The notes: generated by a model from the letters alone, not told the origin. Shown: positions 8,884 through 17,634, counted from the stretch's first letter. The stretch: DNA of 64,000 bases from CAYRGS01 sp964423875 (GCA_964423875.1 CAYRGS010000003.1:32218-96217), one strand, 5' to 3'. Numbers and translations are program-made.

Positions 8884-10512
8884 TCACAACGCCCCGTGCT
8901 TGAAGCGCGCCTGGATCTGCGCCGTCAGATCCTTGACCTCGGGGACCCCGAATCCGAGGATGAGACCGGTGTAAACCAGGGCCGAGCCCCCAATGACGCC
9001 GATCAACATGCCCCCCCTCCAAAGTCCCGAGGTCTCAGGCCCGGCCGGCCAGAGCCACTGGAAGAGCACGGCCGCCGCCCCCATCAGGACCGCGGCGGTG
9101 AGCGAGCGGCGATTCGACGGATTCCAGAAAAACCCTTTGAGCGAAAAAGTCGCTCTCAGGAGGTACACATGAACGCCGACCAGGACGAATTGCCCCAGGA
9201 CGTGGGCGATGGGCACGCCGATGTAGTCGAACATCCTCGTGAACAGGAAGTTCCCCGCGATAATGGTCCCCTGCGCTGCGCACAGGCCGATGACGACGAC
9301 GCGCGTCTTTCCCAAAGCGTGGTGGGCGTTGGTGAAAAGCATCTTATAGCCCAGGGGAACGAACGCGATGAAGTAGAGGACAAGCGACCAAGACGTCCGG
9401 AAGGCGTCCTCCGATTCGAAGGCCCCCCGCTGAAGCAACGTCCCGACGACCAGACCGCTGACGGCCATCATCCCGATCCCGATGGGGAGAAGGATCAAAA
9501 CGAGCGCGCGCGAGGTCTTGAAAACGAGCGCTTTGAGGTCATCCAGGCGGTCGCCCACCTTCATCCGAACCAGCTCGGGAAAAACCACATTCGGCAGGGG
9601 AATCGTAAACAGGGCGGAGGCCGCAAGGAAAAGACGCTCAGCGTACGCCAGGGCCGAAAGGCTTCCCGGGGCCAACAGGGAGGCCACGAGCCGGGTGGAC
9701 AAGGTCTGACCCTGCGTGAAGGCCGAGCTGATGAAGAACTGAGAGACGCGCCGAAGGGTCTCCCTGAGCTCCGGCCCTCGGAAATCGAGAACGGGCCGGT
9801 AGCGATAGCCCTGCCTCCACAGCACCAGCCCCAGGGCCATGAGAAAGGCGGCCGGTCCGGCGAGATTTCCCAGGATCCAGGCATCCAGACCGAGCGACGG
9901 CGCAAGAATCCCCACGCAAAGGACCACGCCCAGCGTCGGCAGGAGACTCAAGGCCGCCGGCAGGACAAACAGATTGAGCGCGTTGAGTGAGATGACCAGC
10001 ACGCCGGAGAGCGTGTGGGAGAGGATAGTGAAGATCAGAAAGCGAAGCATCCGGACGCTTGCCGCCCAGGTGGCCTCATCGAACCCCGCCCCCACGACGC
10101 GGACGATCCAGGGCGCCAGAACGAATCCCAACGCGGCCAAAACCGCGCAGAGCAAAAGGATGAAATTCAGCAGGCTGTTAAGCAACCGCCAGGCGGCCTC
10201 GGCCGAGATCTCGCGCCGGACCCGGACGAAGATCGGCAGGAAAACGCTCGGCAGGGGGCCGCTCTGAAGGAGGTGGGCCAGGACAAGCGGAATCGACTGG
10301 GCCAGAAAGAAGGCGTCGGTGAGCCGCCCCGCCCCGAAGTGATAAGCAATCAGCGCGTTGGAGACGAGTCCGATGACCGCCCCCAGGCCGGAGATGAACG
10401 TCACCCCGCCGAAGGAGCGCACCGCCCGCCAGGGGCGTTCGCCGCCGCCCCCCTCCTCCCCGGCCGCTCCGGTCCCGGCCGCGAAAGGATGTTCATCCGG
10501 CCGATCCGTCAC
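8884..10512 (-). CDS. murJ: MurJ/MviN-family lipid flippase
   Basis: About 542 residues, polytopic, with roughly 14 hydrophobic segments. LGAVIGLVSNALIAYHFGAG at the start, QSGPLPSVFLPIF, and RVVASL/'AYAERLFLAA' in the middle follow the MurJ order. MurJ moves lipid II across the inner membrane; in O-antigen clusters relatives move other polyprenyl-linked units, which is the likelier role here given the neighbours. The frame is open well upstream, but GTG at 10512-10510 overlaps the stop of the preceding gene (gtga) and gives a normal MurJ length; the upstream extension is low-complexity and overlaps coding sequence. A housekeeping murJ elsewhere in the genome would support the O-unit role. 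Confidence 0.8.
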   Translation of the reverse strand: MTDRPDEHPFAAGTGAAGEEGGGGERPWRAVRSFGGVTFISGLGAVIGLVSNALIAYHFGAGRLTDAFFLAQSIPLVLAHLLQSGPLPSVFLPIFVRVRREISAEAAWRLLNSLLNFILLLCAVLAALGFVLAPWIVRVVGAGFDEATWAASVRMLRFLIFTILSHTLSGVLVISLNALNLFVLPAALSLLPTLGVVLCVGILAPSLGLDAWILGNLAGPAAFLMALGLVLWRQGYRYRPVLDFRGPELRETLRRVSQFFISSAFTQGQTLSTRLVASLLAPGSLSALAYAERLFLAASALFTIPLPNVVFPELVRMKVGDRLDDLKALVFKTSRALVLILLPIGIGMMAVSGLVVGTLLQRGAFESEDAFRTSWSLVLYFIAFVPLGYKMLFTNAHHALGKTRVVVIGLCAAQGTIIAGNFLFTRMFDYIGVPIAHVLGQFVLVGVHVYLLRATFSLKGFFWNPSNRRSLTAAVLMGAAAVLFQWLWPAGPETSGLWRGGMLIGVIGGSALVYTGLILGFGVPEVKDLTAQIQARFKHGAL

Positions 10513-11945
10513 CGCAACCCCAAGATCGAAAATACGCCTTGAAGAATCCCGAGCGCCCGGTCCACGTCCGAGGCCGTCCAGAGGGTGACGGCCAATAGGA
10601 AGACCGGGGCGGCCAGCCAACCGGGACGGTCCCGGCACGCCAACGCCGTCTTCCACAGACCGGCCGCCGCCGCCAAGAGGAGAAAGGGCTCGAAGTACAG
10701 CCGGAAGCGGGGGTGCCCGTAGAACAAAAGGGTCATGGCGTTGAAATACAGGATTCCCACCCAGAGAAGCCCGGCGCCCGGGATCGAGCGGCTCACCCAC
10801 AGACCCAACAGGCCATAGGGGAGGAGCAGGGCGTATCCCAGGAAGAACTCATCCCCAATCGGGTTCCATAGCAGGACGAGCTTCCGGAACAGGAGCTTGG
10901 GAACCCGTCCGGGATGGCTCAAGAGGAAATCCCAGCCCTTGGCCATATCCGCCTCGTCCGCCTCGGCCTCCGACAGACCGGCCGTGGGATGCCGGGCCTC
11001 GATGGCGCGGACCTCGGGAGCGCGGGCGCGCATCCTCGCCGCGCGCTCGGCAAGGTAGGCCCGCTGCCGCTCGCTGAGTCCGGGCCCGCGGTCCTGGTCC
11101 TGCGGGTTCACGGGGGCCCAGCCACCACGCGCCGTGGGATTATTGGATTCCCAGAAGACGTGTCCCCCCTTCGTGCTGAAGACCAGCCGTCCGTGAATGA
11201 GATGGTTTCGGAGAAGCCAGGGAACGAGACAGGCCAAGAAGACGATGATAGCCACGCCGGTGCGCGCGCCAATGATCCGCCAATTCCACCCGGAGAAGGC
11301 CGCGAGATACCCCAGGGCGAAAAAGGGGAGGAGAATCCCCAGACCCTTGGTGAAGGCGCACGCGGCCAGGGCGAGTCCCAATCCCGCCGCCCGCCCGGCC
11401 GCCGCGCCCCGCTCCGGCGGGGTCTGAAGGAGGGCCGAGGTCCGCTCGACCGCTAGGACCACGGTCAGGATGAAAACCATCTCGGTGAGGATAAACCCCG
11501 GCCCGTAATACCACAGGAACGCCGGGTAGACCGCGGCCAGAAGCCCGCCCAGGAGCGCCACGGGCTCCGGGAAAAACCTCCTTCCCAACCGGATCAGGAG
11601 CCAGACGGTCCACACGCCCAGAAGGGCCTGGAGAACCCTGACCGGGACAAACCAGCGGCCGAACACCCAATACGATCCGGCCAGAAGAACCGGATAGAGC
11701 GGCAGGCGGTCCGAGCGGCGCAGGGCACCCTCGTGAAAGTTTTGGTATCCCTTGCCGGAGAGCAGGCTGACGGCGTACCCGTCGTACTCGACGCCGTCCG
11801 AGACGGGCGGCGCGTTTCCCGCGTCGACCACGACCCACAGACGCAACCCCAGGGCCAGGACGAGAATGCCCAACAGAAGCCGCCGGCCAGTCATCCGGCG
11901 GCGGGCATCCGGGGACGTTCCTAAGTCGGGCGCGCCGCCTCTCAT
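10509..11945 (-). CDS. GT39-like membrane glycosyltransferase (ArnT/PMT type)
   Basis: 478 residues. After a short basic N terminus come a first transmembrane helix and the periplasmic GT-C signature VSDGVEYDGYAVSLLSGKGY, where the Asp-Glu pair is the expected catalytic region, then LPLYPVLLAGSYWVFG and some ten further membrane segments. GT39 enzymes move a sugar from a polyprenyl-phosphate carrier to an acceptor on the outer face of the inner membrane. It lies between the epimerase and murJ, with the latter overlapping its stop. A second Met at residue 18 is an alternative start; neither has a good Shine-Dalgarno. Confidence 0.75.
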   Translation of the reverse strand: MRGGAPDLGTSPDARRRMTGRRLLLGILVLALGLRLWVVVDAGNAPPVSDGVEYDGYAVSLLSGKGYQNFHEGALRRSDRLPLYPVLLAGSYWVFGRWFVPVRVLQALLGVWTVWLLIRLGRRFFPEPVALLGGLLAAVYPAFLWYYGPGFILTEMVFILTVVLAVERTSALLQTPPERGAAAGRAAGLGLALAACAFTKGLGILLPFFALGYLAAFSGWNWRIIGARTGVAIIVFLACLVPWLLRNHLIHGRLVFSTKGGHVFWESNNPTARGGWAPVNPQDQDRGPGLSERQRAYLAERAARMRARAPEVRAIEARHPTAGLSEAEADEADMAKGWDFLLSHPGRVPKLLFRKLVLLWNPIGDEFFLGYALLLPYGLLGLWVSRSIPGAGLLWVGILYFNAMTLLFYGHPRFRLYFEPFLLLAAAAGLWKTALACRDRPGWLAAPVFLLAVTLWTASDVDRALGILQGVFSILGLR

Positions 11946-11994
11946 AACGGGCGTAGTATATCAATCGGACGGGGACGGCACGAGGAGGTCGGTT

Positions 11995-13059
11995 TCAGAA
12001 GATTTTTTCCAGCATTCCGAGGTTCTCCACCACCCAGGCGTGCAGTTCGCGGACGCCCTCGCCGGCTCCCACCTTCGGTTTCCAACCCAGCTCCCGTTCG
12101 GCGAGCGTGATGTCGCTGACGAACACCCGCTGGTCGCCCGGCCGCCAGTCGTCGAAGGAACGCTCGACGTCCGCACCGTTGAGCGCCTTCAGCATGTCCA
12201 GGAGCTCCAGGAGCGAGAGGACGTTCTCCGGCCCTCCGCCGAAGTTGTAAATCTCGCCCGAGACGCGGTCCGGGTGGTCAACGGCGAGGACAAAGGCGTC
12301 CACCAGGTCGTCGATGAACAGCAGGTCGCGCACCTGCTTTCCGTCCCCGTAGAGGACGATGGGCTTTCCCAGGACCGCCGCGATCGTGAACCAGGCCACC
12401 CACCCCTGGTCTTCCACGCCCAGTTGACGGTAGCCGTAAATGCAGGACTGACGAAAGACGGTAGTTTTCAGGCCGTAGATTCGCGCGTAATCCCGCACGT
12501 ACTGATCGGCCGCCCCCTTGGAGCAGCCATACGGGGAGTGGAAATCCAGGGTCCGGGATTCAGGGACGCCGCCCGGCAGATCCTCGTAAGCGTAGCGGCC
12601 GTTCCTCTCGACGACGGCGACGTCCTCCATGCCGCCATAAACCTTGTTGGTGGAGGCATAGACCACGATGGGGTCGGACGACGCCTGGCGGACGGCTTCC
12701 AGAACGTTGAAAGTCCCCAGGGCGTTGATGTCGAAATCCGATCTCGGATCGGTGACTGACGTGGTGACGGCCACCTGGGCAGCCAGGTGGAGAACGGCGT
12801 CCAGGTCGCGGTCACGGCCGATCGCCTCGCGCATGGCCCCGGCGTCCCGGATGTCTGCCTGGATGAAGTCGAAGCCCCCCTGTTCTTTCAGCCAGGCCAG
12901 GTTGAGGTCCGTCCCCTTGCGGGAAAGGTTGTCCACCACGACGACCCGGTCGCCCCGGTCCATGAACCGCTTCGCGGCGTTGCAGCCGATGAACCCGGCG
13001 CCTCCGGTAATCAAGATCCGGCTCAAGGGGAAATCCTCATAATTCGCATGTCGGTCCAT
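11995..13059 (-). CDS. NAD-dependent sugar epimerase, CDP-paratose 2-epimerase-like (extended SDR)
   Basis: 354 residues. The Rossmann motif ILITGGAGFIGCNAA is followed by LHLAAQVAVTTSV, a catalytic Tyr-Lys in SPYGCSKGAADQYVRDY, and RDLLFIDDLVDAF. The phrase PYGCSKGAADQY is typical of CDP-tyvelose/paratose 2-epimerases. It would interconvert an NDP-deoxysugar for the glycan, but no CDP-sugar dehydratase is seen nearby, so the exact substrate is open. ATG at 13059 is used here; TTG at 13023, just before LSRILITGG and after AGGA, is a good alternative. A palindromic repeat copy lies upstream. Confidence 0.85.
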   Translation of the reverse strand: MDRHANYEDFPLSRILITGGAGFIGCNAAKRFMDRGDRVVVVDNLSRKGTDLNLAWLKEQGGFDFIQADIRDAGAMREAIGRDRDLDAVLHLAAQVAVTTSVTDPRSDFDINALGTFNVLEAVRQASSDPIVVYASTNKVYGGMEDVAVVERNGRYAYEDLPGGVPESRTLDFHSPYGCSKGAADQYVRDYARIYGLKTTVFRQSCIYGYRQLGVEDQGWVAWFTIAAVLGKPIVLYGDGKQVRDLLFIDDLVDAFVLAVDHPDRVSGEIYNFGGGPENVLSLLELLDMLKALNGADVERSFDDWRPGDQRVFVSDITLAERELGWKPKVGAGEGVRELHAWVVENLGMLEKIF

Positions 13060-13120
13060 GCCACTTCCACCCGGGAAACGGCGGAATACTCAACTGCCCG
13101 CATTTTAGTGTCGCGTGAAT

Positions 13121-13255
13121 GGTTTTACATATCTAGACCCGGATTGTCCCTATTCCGGCCAGGCAAGGGGTCAACCGACCCAAATGCCCGGCCTACCGGA
13201 ACGGTGGAAATCCGGTATTTTCAACGCAGGTAGGGCGGGCATCTTGCCCGCCTTC
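13121..13255. repeat. GC-rich palindromic intergenic repeat, copy 2 (inverted, overlaps a gene end)
   Basis: Reverse-complement relative of copy 1: shared blocks include ggttttacatat, gcccggcctaccg, acggtggaaa, and ggtagggcgggcatc with tgcccgccttc. In its left half a different 18-base stretch replaces one palindrome. Positions 13221-13255 are also the last codons and stop of the O-antigen ligase, so the element forms the C terminus of that protein. Confidence 0.8.
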
Positions 13256-14525
13256 TCTGCTTGGAAGCTCCGCCTTCGGTTGCCGAAACGAACGGAAGCG
13301 CCATGAGGAAATAGACCATCATCACGACTTCGGAATCCCCGAAACTGTATTCGAACAGACCGGCCGTCAGAAACGCCGCCACCGAGGCGATCCCCGCTGC
13401 GGCGGTCTCCGCCCGGGGGGTCCTCCCCTCCTGCCGGATCGTTCTTCTGAGCGCTCCGCCGCCTCGCCGGAAAAAGGCCACCCAGATCCAGATCCACACC
13501 GCCAAGGCGGGCAGTCCGCGCTCGGCCCCCAAATGCACCGGGTTGGAGTGCAGGTGTCCGGTTCGGGGCTTGACGGCGCCTTCCACTCTGAAGCGGGGGT
13601 ATGTCCGCCCGACCATGTCCACGCCCACCCCCAGGAGGGGATACGCCCGCATCATCCGAAGGCCGGCCTTCCACATCCGCAGCCGCTCGCCCGAGGCCTC
13701 CTCGTCAAACCGGACGGTCAGGAGAAGCCGCCCCTTCAGGTCCGCCGGTCCCACGACGTAAAGTCCAACCGCCAAGACGGGCAACAGCACGAGCCACCGG
13801 GCCCGTCCGTGCAGCGCCAACAATACCGCAACACCCGCCGCCAGGCCAATCCACGCCCCCCGGGTCAGAGAAACGAGGAGACCGAATATCAGGACGGCCG
13901 ACATCGCGACGCCGAAGATTCTCTCCCGCCGGGAGACCCCCCGCCCCGCCGCCAGAGACAGCGCGGGCAGGGCCGCCAAGAGCAGGACACCGGAAAAGGT
14001 CTGGAAGTGGCTCAAGGCCCCGGCAGGTCTCCGGGCCAGCACCCTTCCTTCCGCGAGAAAAAACTGGGCCATCCCGAGAAGGGCCATTCCGGCCGCAACA
14101 ATGATAAACAGGTGAAGGAGCCTTCTGGCCCACGAAGCGTCGGGCGCGGCCCTCAACGCCCAGTAGAGAATCAGGATCTGAACAATCTGCTTGGAATCCA
14201 CCAGACTGCGCGGAACCTGCTCGGAGAACAGGGCCGAGAGAACCGTCAATAGCGCGAAACAGAGGAACGGAATCCATAACGGAAATCCGTCGGAGCCCCT
14301 CCGCGCGTCCCCCTCCCCCCCCCCCTCCCTTCTCTCCAGCGTCCACCCGATTGCCCCTGAAAGGATCCCGACGGCCACGCAGATCTGCGACAGGGTGATC
14401 GAGATTGGGTCCAGCGCCACAAAACCCACCAGCGCCCAGCGGGTGAGCCGATGGCTCCACGCCAGGGAACCGCCCCGCGGGGCGGCGCGCCCCGTCGCAT
14501 CCTCTTTCACTGAACCCCCCGTCAT
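13221..14525 (-). CDS. O-antigen ligase/polymerase family membrane protein
   Basis: About 434 residues with some ten membrane segments. LVSLTRGAWIGLAAGVAVLL, then a large periplasmic loop with MMRAYPLLGVGVDMVG and HLHSNPVHLGAERGLPAL, are the hallmarks of the Wzy_C/WaaL family ('H..N......E.G'). It would ligate O-polysaccharide to lipid A-core, or polymerise it, at the periplasmic face. ATG at 14525 overlaps the TAA of the upstream GT4 by one base, with CAGGGAGA as Shine-Dalgarno. The final residues, basic and Cys/Pro-containing (ASKQRRRARCPPYLR), are encoded by the palindromic repeat, so the native C terminus was replaced. Confidence 0.8.
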   Translation of the reverse strand: MTGGSVKEDATGRAAPRGGSLAWSHRLTRWALVGFVALDPISITLSQICVAVGILSGAIGWTLERREGGGEGDARRGSDGFPLWIPFLCFALLTVLSALFSEQVPRSLVDSKQIVQILILYWALRAAPDASWARRLLHLFIIVAAGMALLGMAQFFLAEGRVLARRPAGALSHFQTFSGVLLLAALPALSLAAGRGVSRRERIFGVAMSAVLIFGLLVSLTRGAWIGLAAGVAVLLALHGRARWLVLLPVLAVGLYVVGPADLKGRLLLTVRFDEEASGERLRMWKAGLRMMRAYPLLGVGVDMVGRTYPRFRVEGAVKPRTGHLHSNPVHLGAERGLPALAVWIWIWVAFFRRGGGALRRTIRQEGRTPRAETAAAGIASVAAFLTAGLFEYSFGDSEVVMMVYFLMALPFVSATEGGASKQRRRARCPPYLR

Positions 14526-15691
14526 TATTCTCCCTGACCTGGATCCCTCAGTCCGGCCGGCCGGCCGGCGATCCGCTTCAGGACCTCCCGCGCCTTTCCG
14601 ACCGAAACGGTCCAATTGCATTCGTTTTCGACCCGTCGGCGTCCGGCCTCGCCCATTCTTTTTCTCAGGGCCGGATCCGCCAAGAGCCGGAGAACGGCCT
14701 CGGCCAAGGCGTCCGGGGACTCGACGTCCACAACGAAGCCCGTCCTACCGTCTTCCACGGTCTCGGGGGCGCCGCCGGACCGGCCGACGACGACGGGCTT
14801 TCCACAGGCCGCGGCCTCGAGGAAGGCAATCCCCAACGCCTCCACGTCGCCCGTCGCCGGGTCGGGAACGCTCGGCCCGACAAAAACGTCGCAGGCGTTG
14901 TAATACGCGTGAGGCGGCCGGCCCCACCGGTCGAACGGAACCGGGGGGATCCACAGGACGTGGTCCGCAACGCCCAGGTCGCGTGAGAGCGCCTTCCATT
15001 TCCCCTCTTCCGGCCCCTCCCCGACCAACACGTATCTGGCATCCGGCGCTTTCGAGAGAACGGCCGGCAGGGCGCGAATCATGCGGTCGAAGCCTTTCAC
15101 GGCCCGAAACCGGCCGGCGGAGAGAATCACCGCTCCCGCCGGACGCCCCGCCCCCGGTGGATCCCCGGCCAGGGCCGCCGGAACGGTGTCGGGGGAATAC
15201 ATGTCCAGGGCCGCCCCGTGGAGAACCGTGTGAAGGATCTCCCGCCGGACGCCCAGGTCCAGGAGGCGGCCTTCGGCGTATCGGCTGACGGCGAAGACGG
15301 CGTCGGCGGCGTTGACCTGTGCGATGATCCTCGCCAAGTCCCGGCGGCCGTAGAGCTCGTTCCCGTGAAGGGTAAGGGCGACGGGGATTCCCCGGGCCCG
15401 TTTCGCCGCGAGGGCCCAGGCGAGAAAATCCGCCCGGTGCGTCACGAACAGGACGTCCGGCCGCTTCCGGACGCAACCCCGGAAACGCGCCCGGAGCAGG
15501 GGCTTCGCGTACGCCCGGCGAACCGGGCCTGAGCGGATCTCCCCGTCCCCCACCCAGCGCCGCACCCTGGAGCGGGCCAGAACCGTGACCTGCTCGCCCA
15601 GGCGGTCCAGCCCCCGGGCCATCTCGAAGGCATAGGTCTCGACGCCCCCGGGGGCCGGGGGATATGCGCCGGCCGTGAGGAGGATGTTCAA
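14525..15691 (-). CDS. Glycosyltransferase family 4 (GT-B fold)
   Basis: 388 residues. It opens MNILLTAGAYPPAPGGVETY, the 'GG(V/A)E' element of GT4 enzymes, with ILSAGRFRAVKGFDRMIRAL at the linker and GIAFLEAAACGKPVVVGRSG as the donor-binding E-x7-E region near residue 290. It adds a sugar on the cytoplasmic side. It is the most upstream gene of the minus-strand glycan cluster; the next gene overlaps its stop by one base. The 244 bases 15692-15935 upstream hold no recognisable gene or clear promoter. Confidence 0.85.
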   Translation of the reverse strand: MNILLTAGAYPPAPGGVETYAFEMARGLDRLGEQVTVLARSRVRRWVGDGEIRSGPVRRAYAKPLLRARFRGCVRKRPDVLFVTHRADFLAWALAAKRARGIPVALTLHGNELYGRRDLARIIAQVNAADAVFAVSRYAEGRLLDLGVRREILHTVLHGAALDMYSPDTVPAALAGDPPGAGRPAGAVILSAGRFRAVKGFDRMIRALPAVLSKAPDARYVLVGEGPEEGKWKALSRDLGVADHVLWIPPVPFDRWGRPPHAYYNACDVFVGPSVPDPATGDVEALGIAFLEAAACGKPVVVGRSGGAPETVEDGRTGFVVDVESPDALAEAVLRLLADPALRKRMGEAGRRRVENECNWTVSVGKAREVLKRIAGRPAGLRDPGQGE

Positions 15692-15935
15692 CTCAGATGT
15701 CCGCTTGAGGATGGGTGGTCGGGTTCATGACCGCTCCGTAACAAACGCCGCGACACCGTCTTTCCGCATCATAAGGCCTTTCAGAGATTTCGGCCGGGCC
15801 CCGTAAGCCTCAGTCATCCCGGAACAAGTCCGAACCCCCGGGGCCGGGCTCGCGTTCAATCCCGATGGAAGCTTGAAGGATAGAGGGTTTGGAGAATCGA
15901 GCGGCGGAGATCGGGCGGCCCGCTCCGCTACAAGC

Positions 15936-16817
15936 TTATTGAAAGGAATGCGATTCGGTGGGGAATTCCCCGGCCGCCACTTCGTCCACGTACCGGGAGA
16001 CCGCCTCTTTGACCTGCCCGCCCAGAGGCGCGTAGACCTTGGCGAACTTGGGCGTGAAATCCTCATACAGACCGAGCATGTCCTGGAGAACGAGGACCTG
16101 GCCGTCGCAGTGCGGACCCGCGCCGATGCCGATGGTCGGGACATGAACCGCCTCGGTGATCTTCCTCCCGAGCTCCAGCGGGATGCTTTCCAGGACAATC
16201 GAAAACGCCCCCGCTTCGGCCACCGCCAGGGCGTCCTCGAAGACCTGTTCACCATCTCGCCCGCGGCCCTGGACCTTGAACCCCCCGAACCGGTGGACCG
16301 CCTGGGGCGTGAGGCCGACATGCCCCATGACGGGAATGTTCGCCCCGACCAGGGAGCGGATGGTGTCGGCGACCCGCACCCCCCCTTCGAGCTTCACGGC
16401 CTCGGCCCCCGCCTCCTGGAGGAACCGGCCGGCGTTGGTCAACGCGCGATCGACGCCCCCGTCATACGACAGGAAGGGCATGTCCGCGACCAGGAGCGCC
16501 CGGGGGGCCGCCCGGGAGACGGACAGGGTATGATGGAGCATGGCCTCCATGCCGACGCCAATGGTGTTGGGTAGTCCCATCATCACCATGCCCAGCGAAT
16601 CGCCGACTAGGATGACGTCTACGCCGGCCGCGTCCACCAACCGGGCGAAGGTGTAATCATAAGCCGAGATGGCGGCGATCTTTCGGCCGCCTCCGTTTTC
16701 CCCCGCCTTCCCGCCGGTTGAAGCCCCCCGCGCCGTCCGGCCCGCGGTTCCGGGCTCGCGCGCCTGCTTTCGAAGAAGGATGTCGGCGGCCGTGACCTTC
16801 CGTCTGGCGGTCTCCAC
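15936..16817 (-). CDS. panB: 3-methyl-2-oxobutanoate hydroxymethyltransferase
   Basis: About 293 residues. ISAYDYTFARLVDAAGVDVILVGDS, GHVGLTPQAVHRFGG and LESIPLELGRKITE (with the general-base Glu) mark PanB, which makes ketopantoate from 2-oxoisovalerate and methylene-tetrahydrofolate in coenzyme A synthesis. panE lies at 55766 in the same window. A TTG at 16832 would open the frame five codons earlier, but it falls inside the T tail of the terminator; GTG at 16817, after GGGGGGTGA, is the better start. There is an unusual 20-residue Gly/Ala/Arg-rich insert after residue 20 (PGTAGRTARG...), between ADILLRK and the barrel. An attenuator may control it. Confidence 0.9.
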   Translation of the reverse strand: METARRKVTAADILLRKQAREPGTAGRTARGASTGGKAGENGGGRKIAAISAYDYTFARLVDAAGVDVILVGDSLGMVMMGLPNTIGVGMEAMLHHTLSVSRAAPRALLVADMPFLSYDGGVDRALTNAGRFLQEAGAEAVKLEGGVRVADTIRSLVGANIPVMGHVGLTPQAVHRFGGFKVQGRGRDGEQVFEDALAVAEAGAFSIVLESIPLELGRKITEAVHVPTIGIGAGPHCDGQVLVLQDMLGLYEDFTPKFAKVYAPLGGQVKEAVSRYVDEVAAGEFPTESHSFQ

Positions 16818-16830
16818 GATGTCACCCCCC

Positions 16831-16864
16831 AAAAAAAAGACCCCGGAACACAGTCCGGGGATCT
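16831..16864 (-). terminator. Rho-independent terminator directly upstream of panB
   Basis: On the minus strand CCCCGGA, a 6-base loop ctgtgt, TCCGGGG and then TC plus eight T. The base can extend with AGA/TCT. It ends 14 bases before the panB GTG. It may simply end transcription from the decayed gene upstream. However GGGG at 16866-16869 can pair with the 5' arm CCCC of the terminator as an alternative hairpin, and the leader 16865-16990 contains a perfect 9-bp helix (GAGAAGGTC with GACCTTCTC), so an attenuation role is possible. Confidence 0.8.
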
Positions 16865-17010
16865 CCCCTTGGAGAAGGTCTTCGATCCGCCGGGTGGGCC
16901 CACAGACCCGCTCTCCGACCTGACCTTCTCGTCCACCATGTTCCGTCTCGGTCCCGAATCGGGATCCAAGCGGTATGTGCTTATGAACATAGCGCCCGAG
17001 GCTTGAGGCG

Positions 17011-17400
17011 TCAACACCCGCGCGTCTTCAGTGACCTCCAGTCTTCATCGGCCGTGACGGTATCGTTCAGCTCCGGGAGCCTCTGGTAGCGGTCGATCCC
17101 GATAACCACCGCCCAGGACTTGGCGTAGAAGGGGTTGTAAGGACGGGCCGGACCGGACGGAACGACGCCGATGGAGCACCTGCCCGACACCTCGACCAGC
17201 GACTTGAAGACCCACCCCTCCTGTCCCGTCTCCAGAAGGACCTTGAACCAATCGCCTTGGCGGGCCTCGACATCGAACTTCTGCCCCCGGCGGACCTTGC
17301 CGATCATGTCATACGTGTCGCCCGGCCCGGAGCGGACGTTTCCCCATCCGACCCGGACAGTCAGCGACTGGGCGAAGAGCGCCGACGCGCGGGAACGGCC
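17011..17400 (-). pseudogene. Remnant of a secreted SH3b plus caspase-like (peptidase C14) protein
   Basis: One open frame of 129 codons without a start: it follows an in-frame TGA at 17403-17401, begins SALFAQSLTVRVGWGNVRSG, continues GPGDTYDMIGKVRRGQKFDV and GWVFKSLVEV (a bacterial SH3 domain), then SWAVVIGIDRYQRLPELND, the first beta strand of a caspase-like p20 domain. It stops ten residues later, before the catalytic His and Cys. A start at 17307 would give 98 residues but cut the SH3 domain in two. The signal peptide end (ALFA-Q) is visible, with its N-terminal part in another frame. Broken at both ends. Confidence 0.75.
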
Positions 17401-17506
17401 TCATGCCGAGCCCCTCCATCCGGCTGTTCGTCATCCTGGATTAGACACCGGAAATGGTAGCGGAGTTCGCGGGTGGGGTCAAAGAAAAGAGAGGTTACAC
17501 CGCAAT

Positions 17507-17546
17507 GATTCCTCGTCGGGGCCTGCGACCCCTCGCTCGGAATGAC
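17507..17546. repeat. Second copy of the dispersed gattcc...ggaatgac motif
   Basis: Shares gattcctcg at the left and cgctcggaatgac at the right with 6834-6858, with a 15-base longer centre. It lies in the 234-base gap between the caspase-like remnant and the decarboxylase-like gene; nothing else is seen there. Confidence 0.5.
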
Positions 17547-17634
17547 AGCCAAAACAATGGCGGCACTGGCGGACAAGCCGCCAGTGGCACACCTTCTTGA
17601 AACGTCAACCGATCCCGATTCAATCGGCCGAAGG

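Noticed and set aside
16865..16930. Resemblance of the panB leader to bacterial SRP RNA (ggtcaggtcgga)
   Set aside because: The conserved GGAA tetraloop and the asymmetric internal loop of domain IV are not present.
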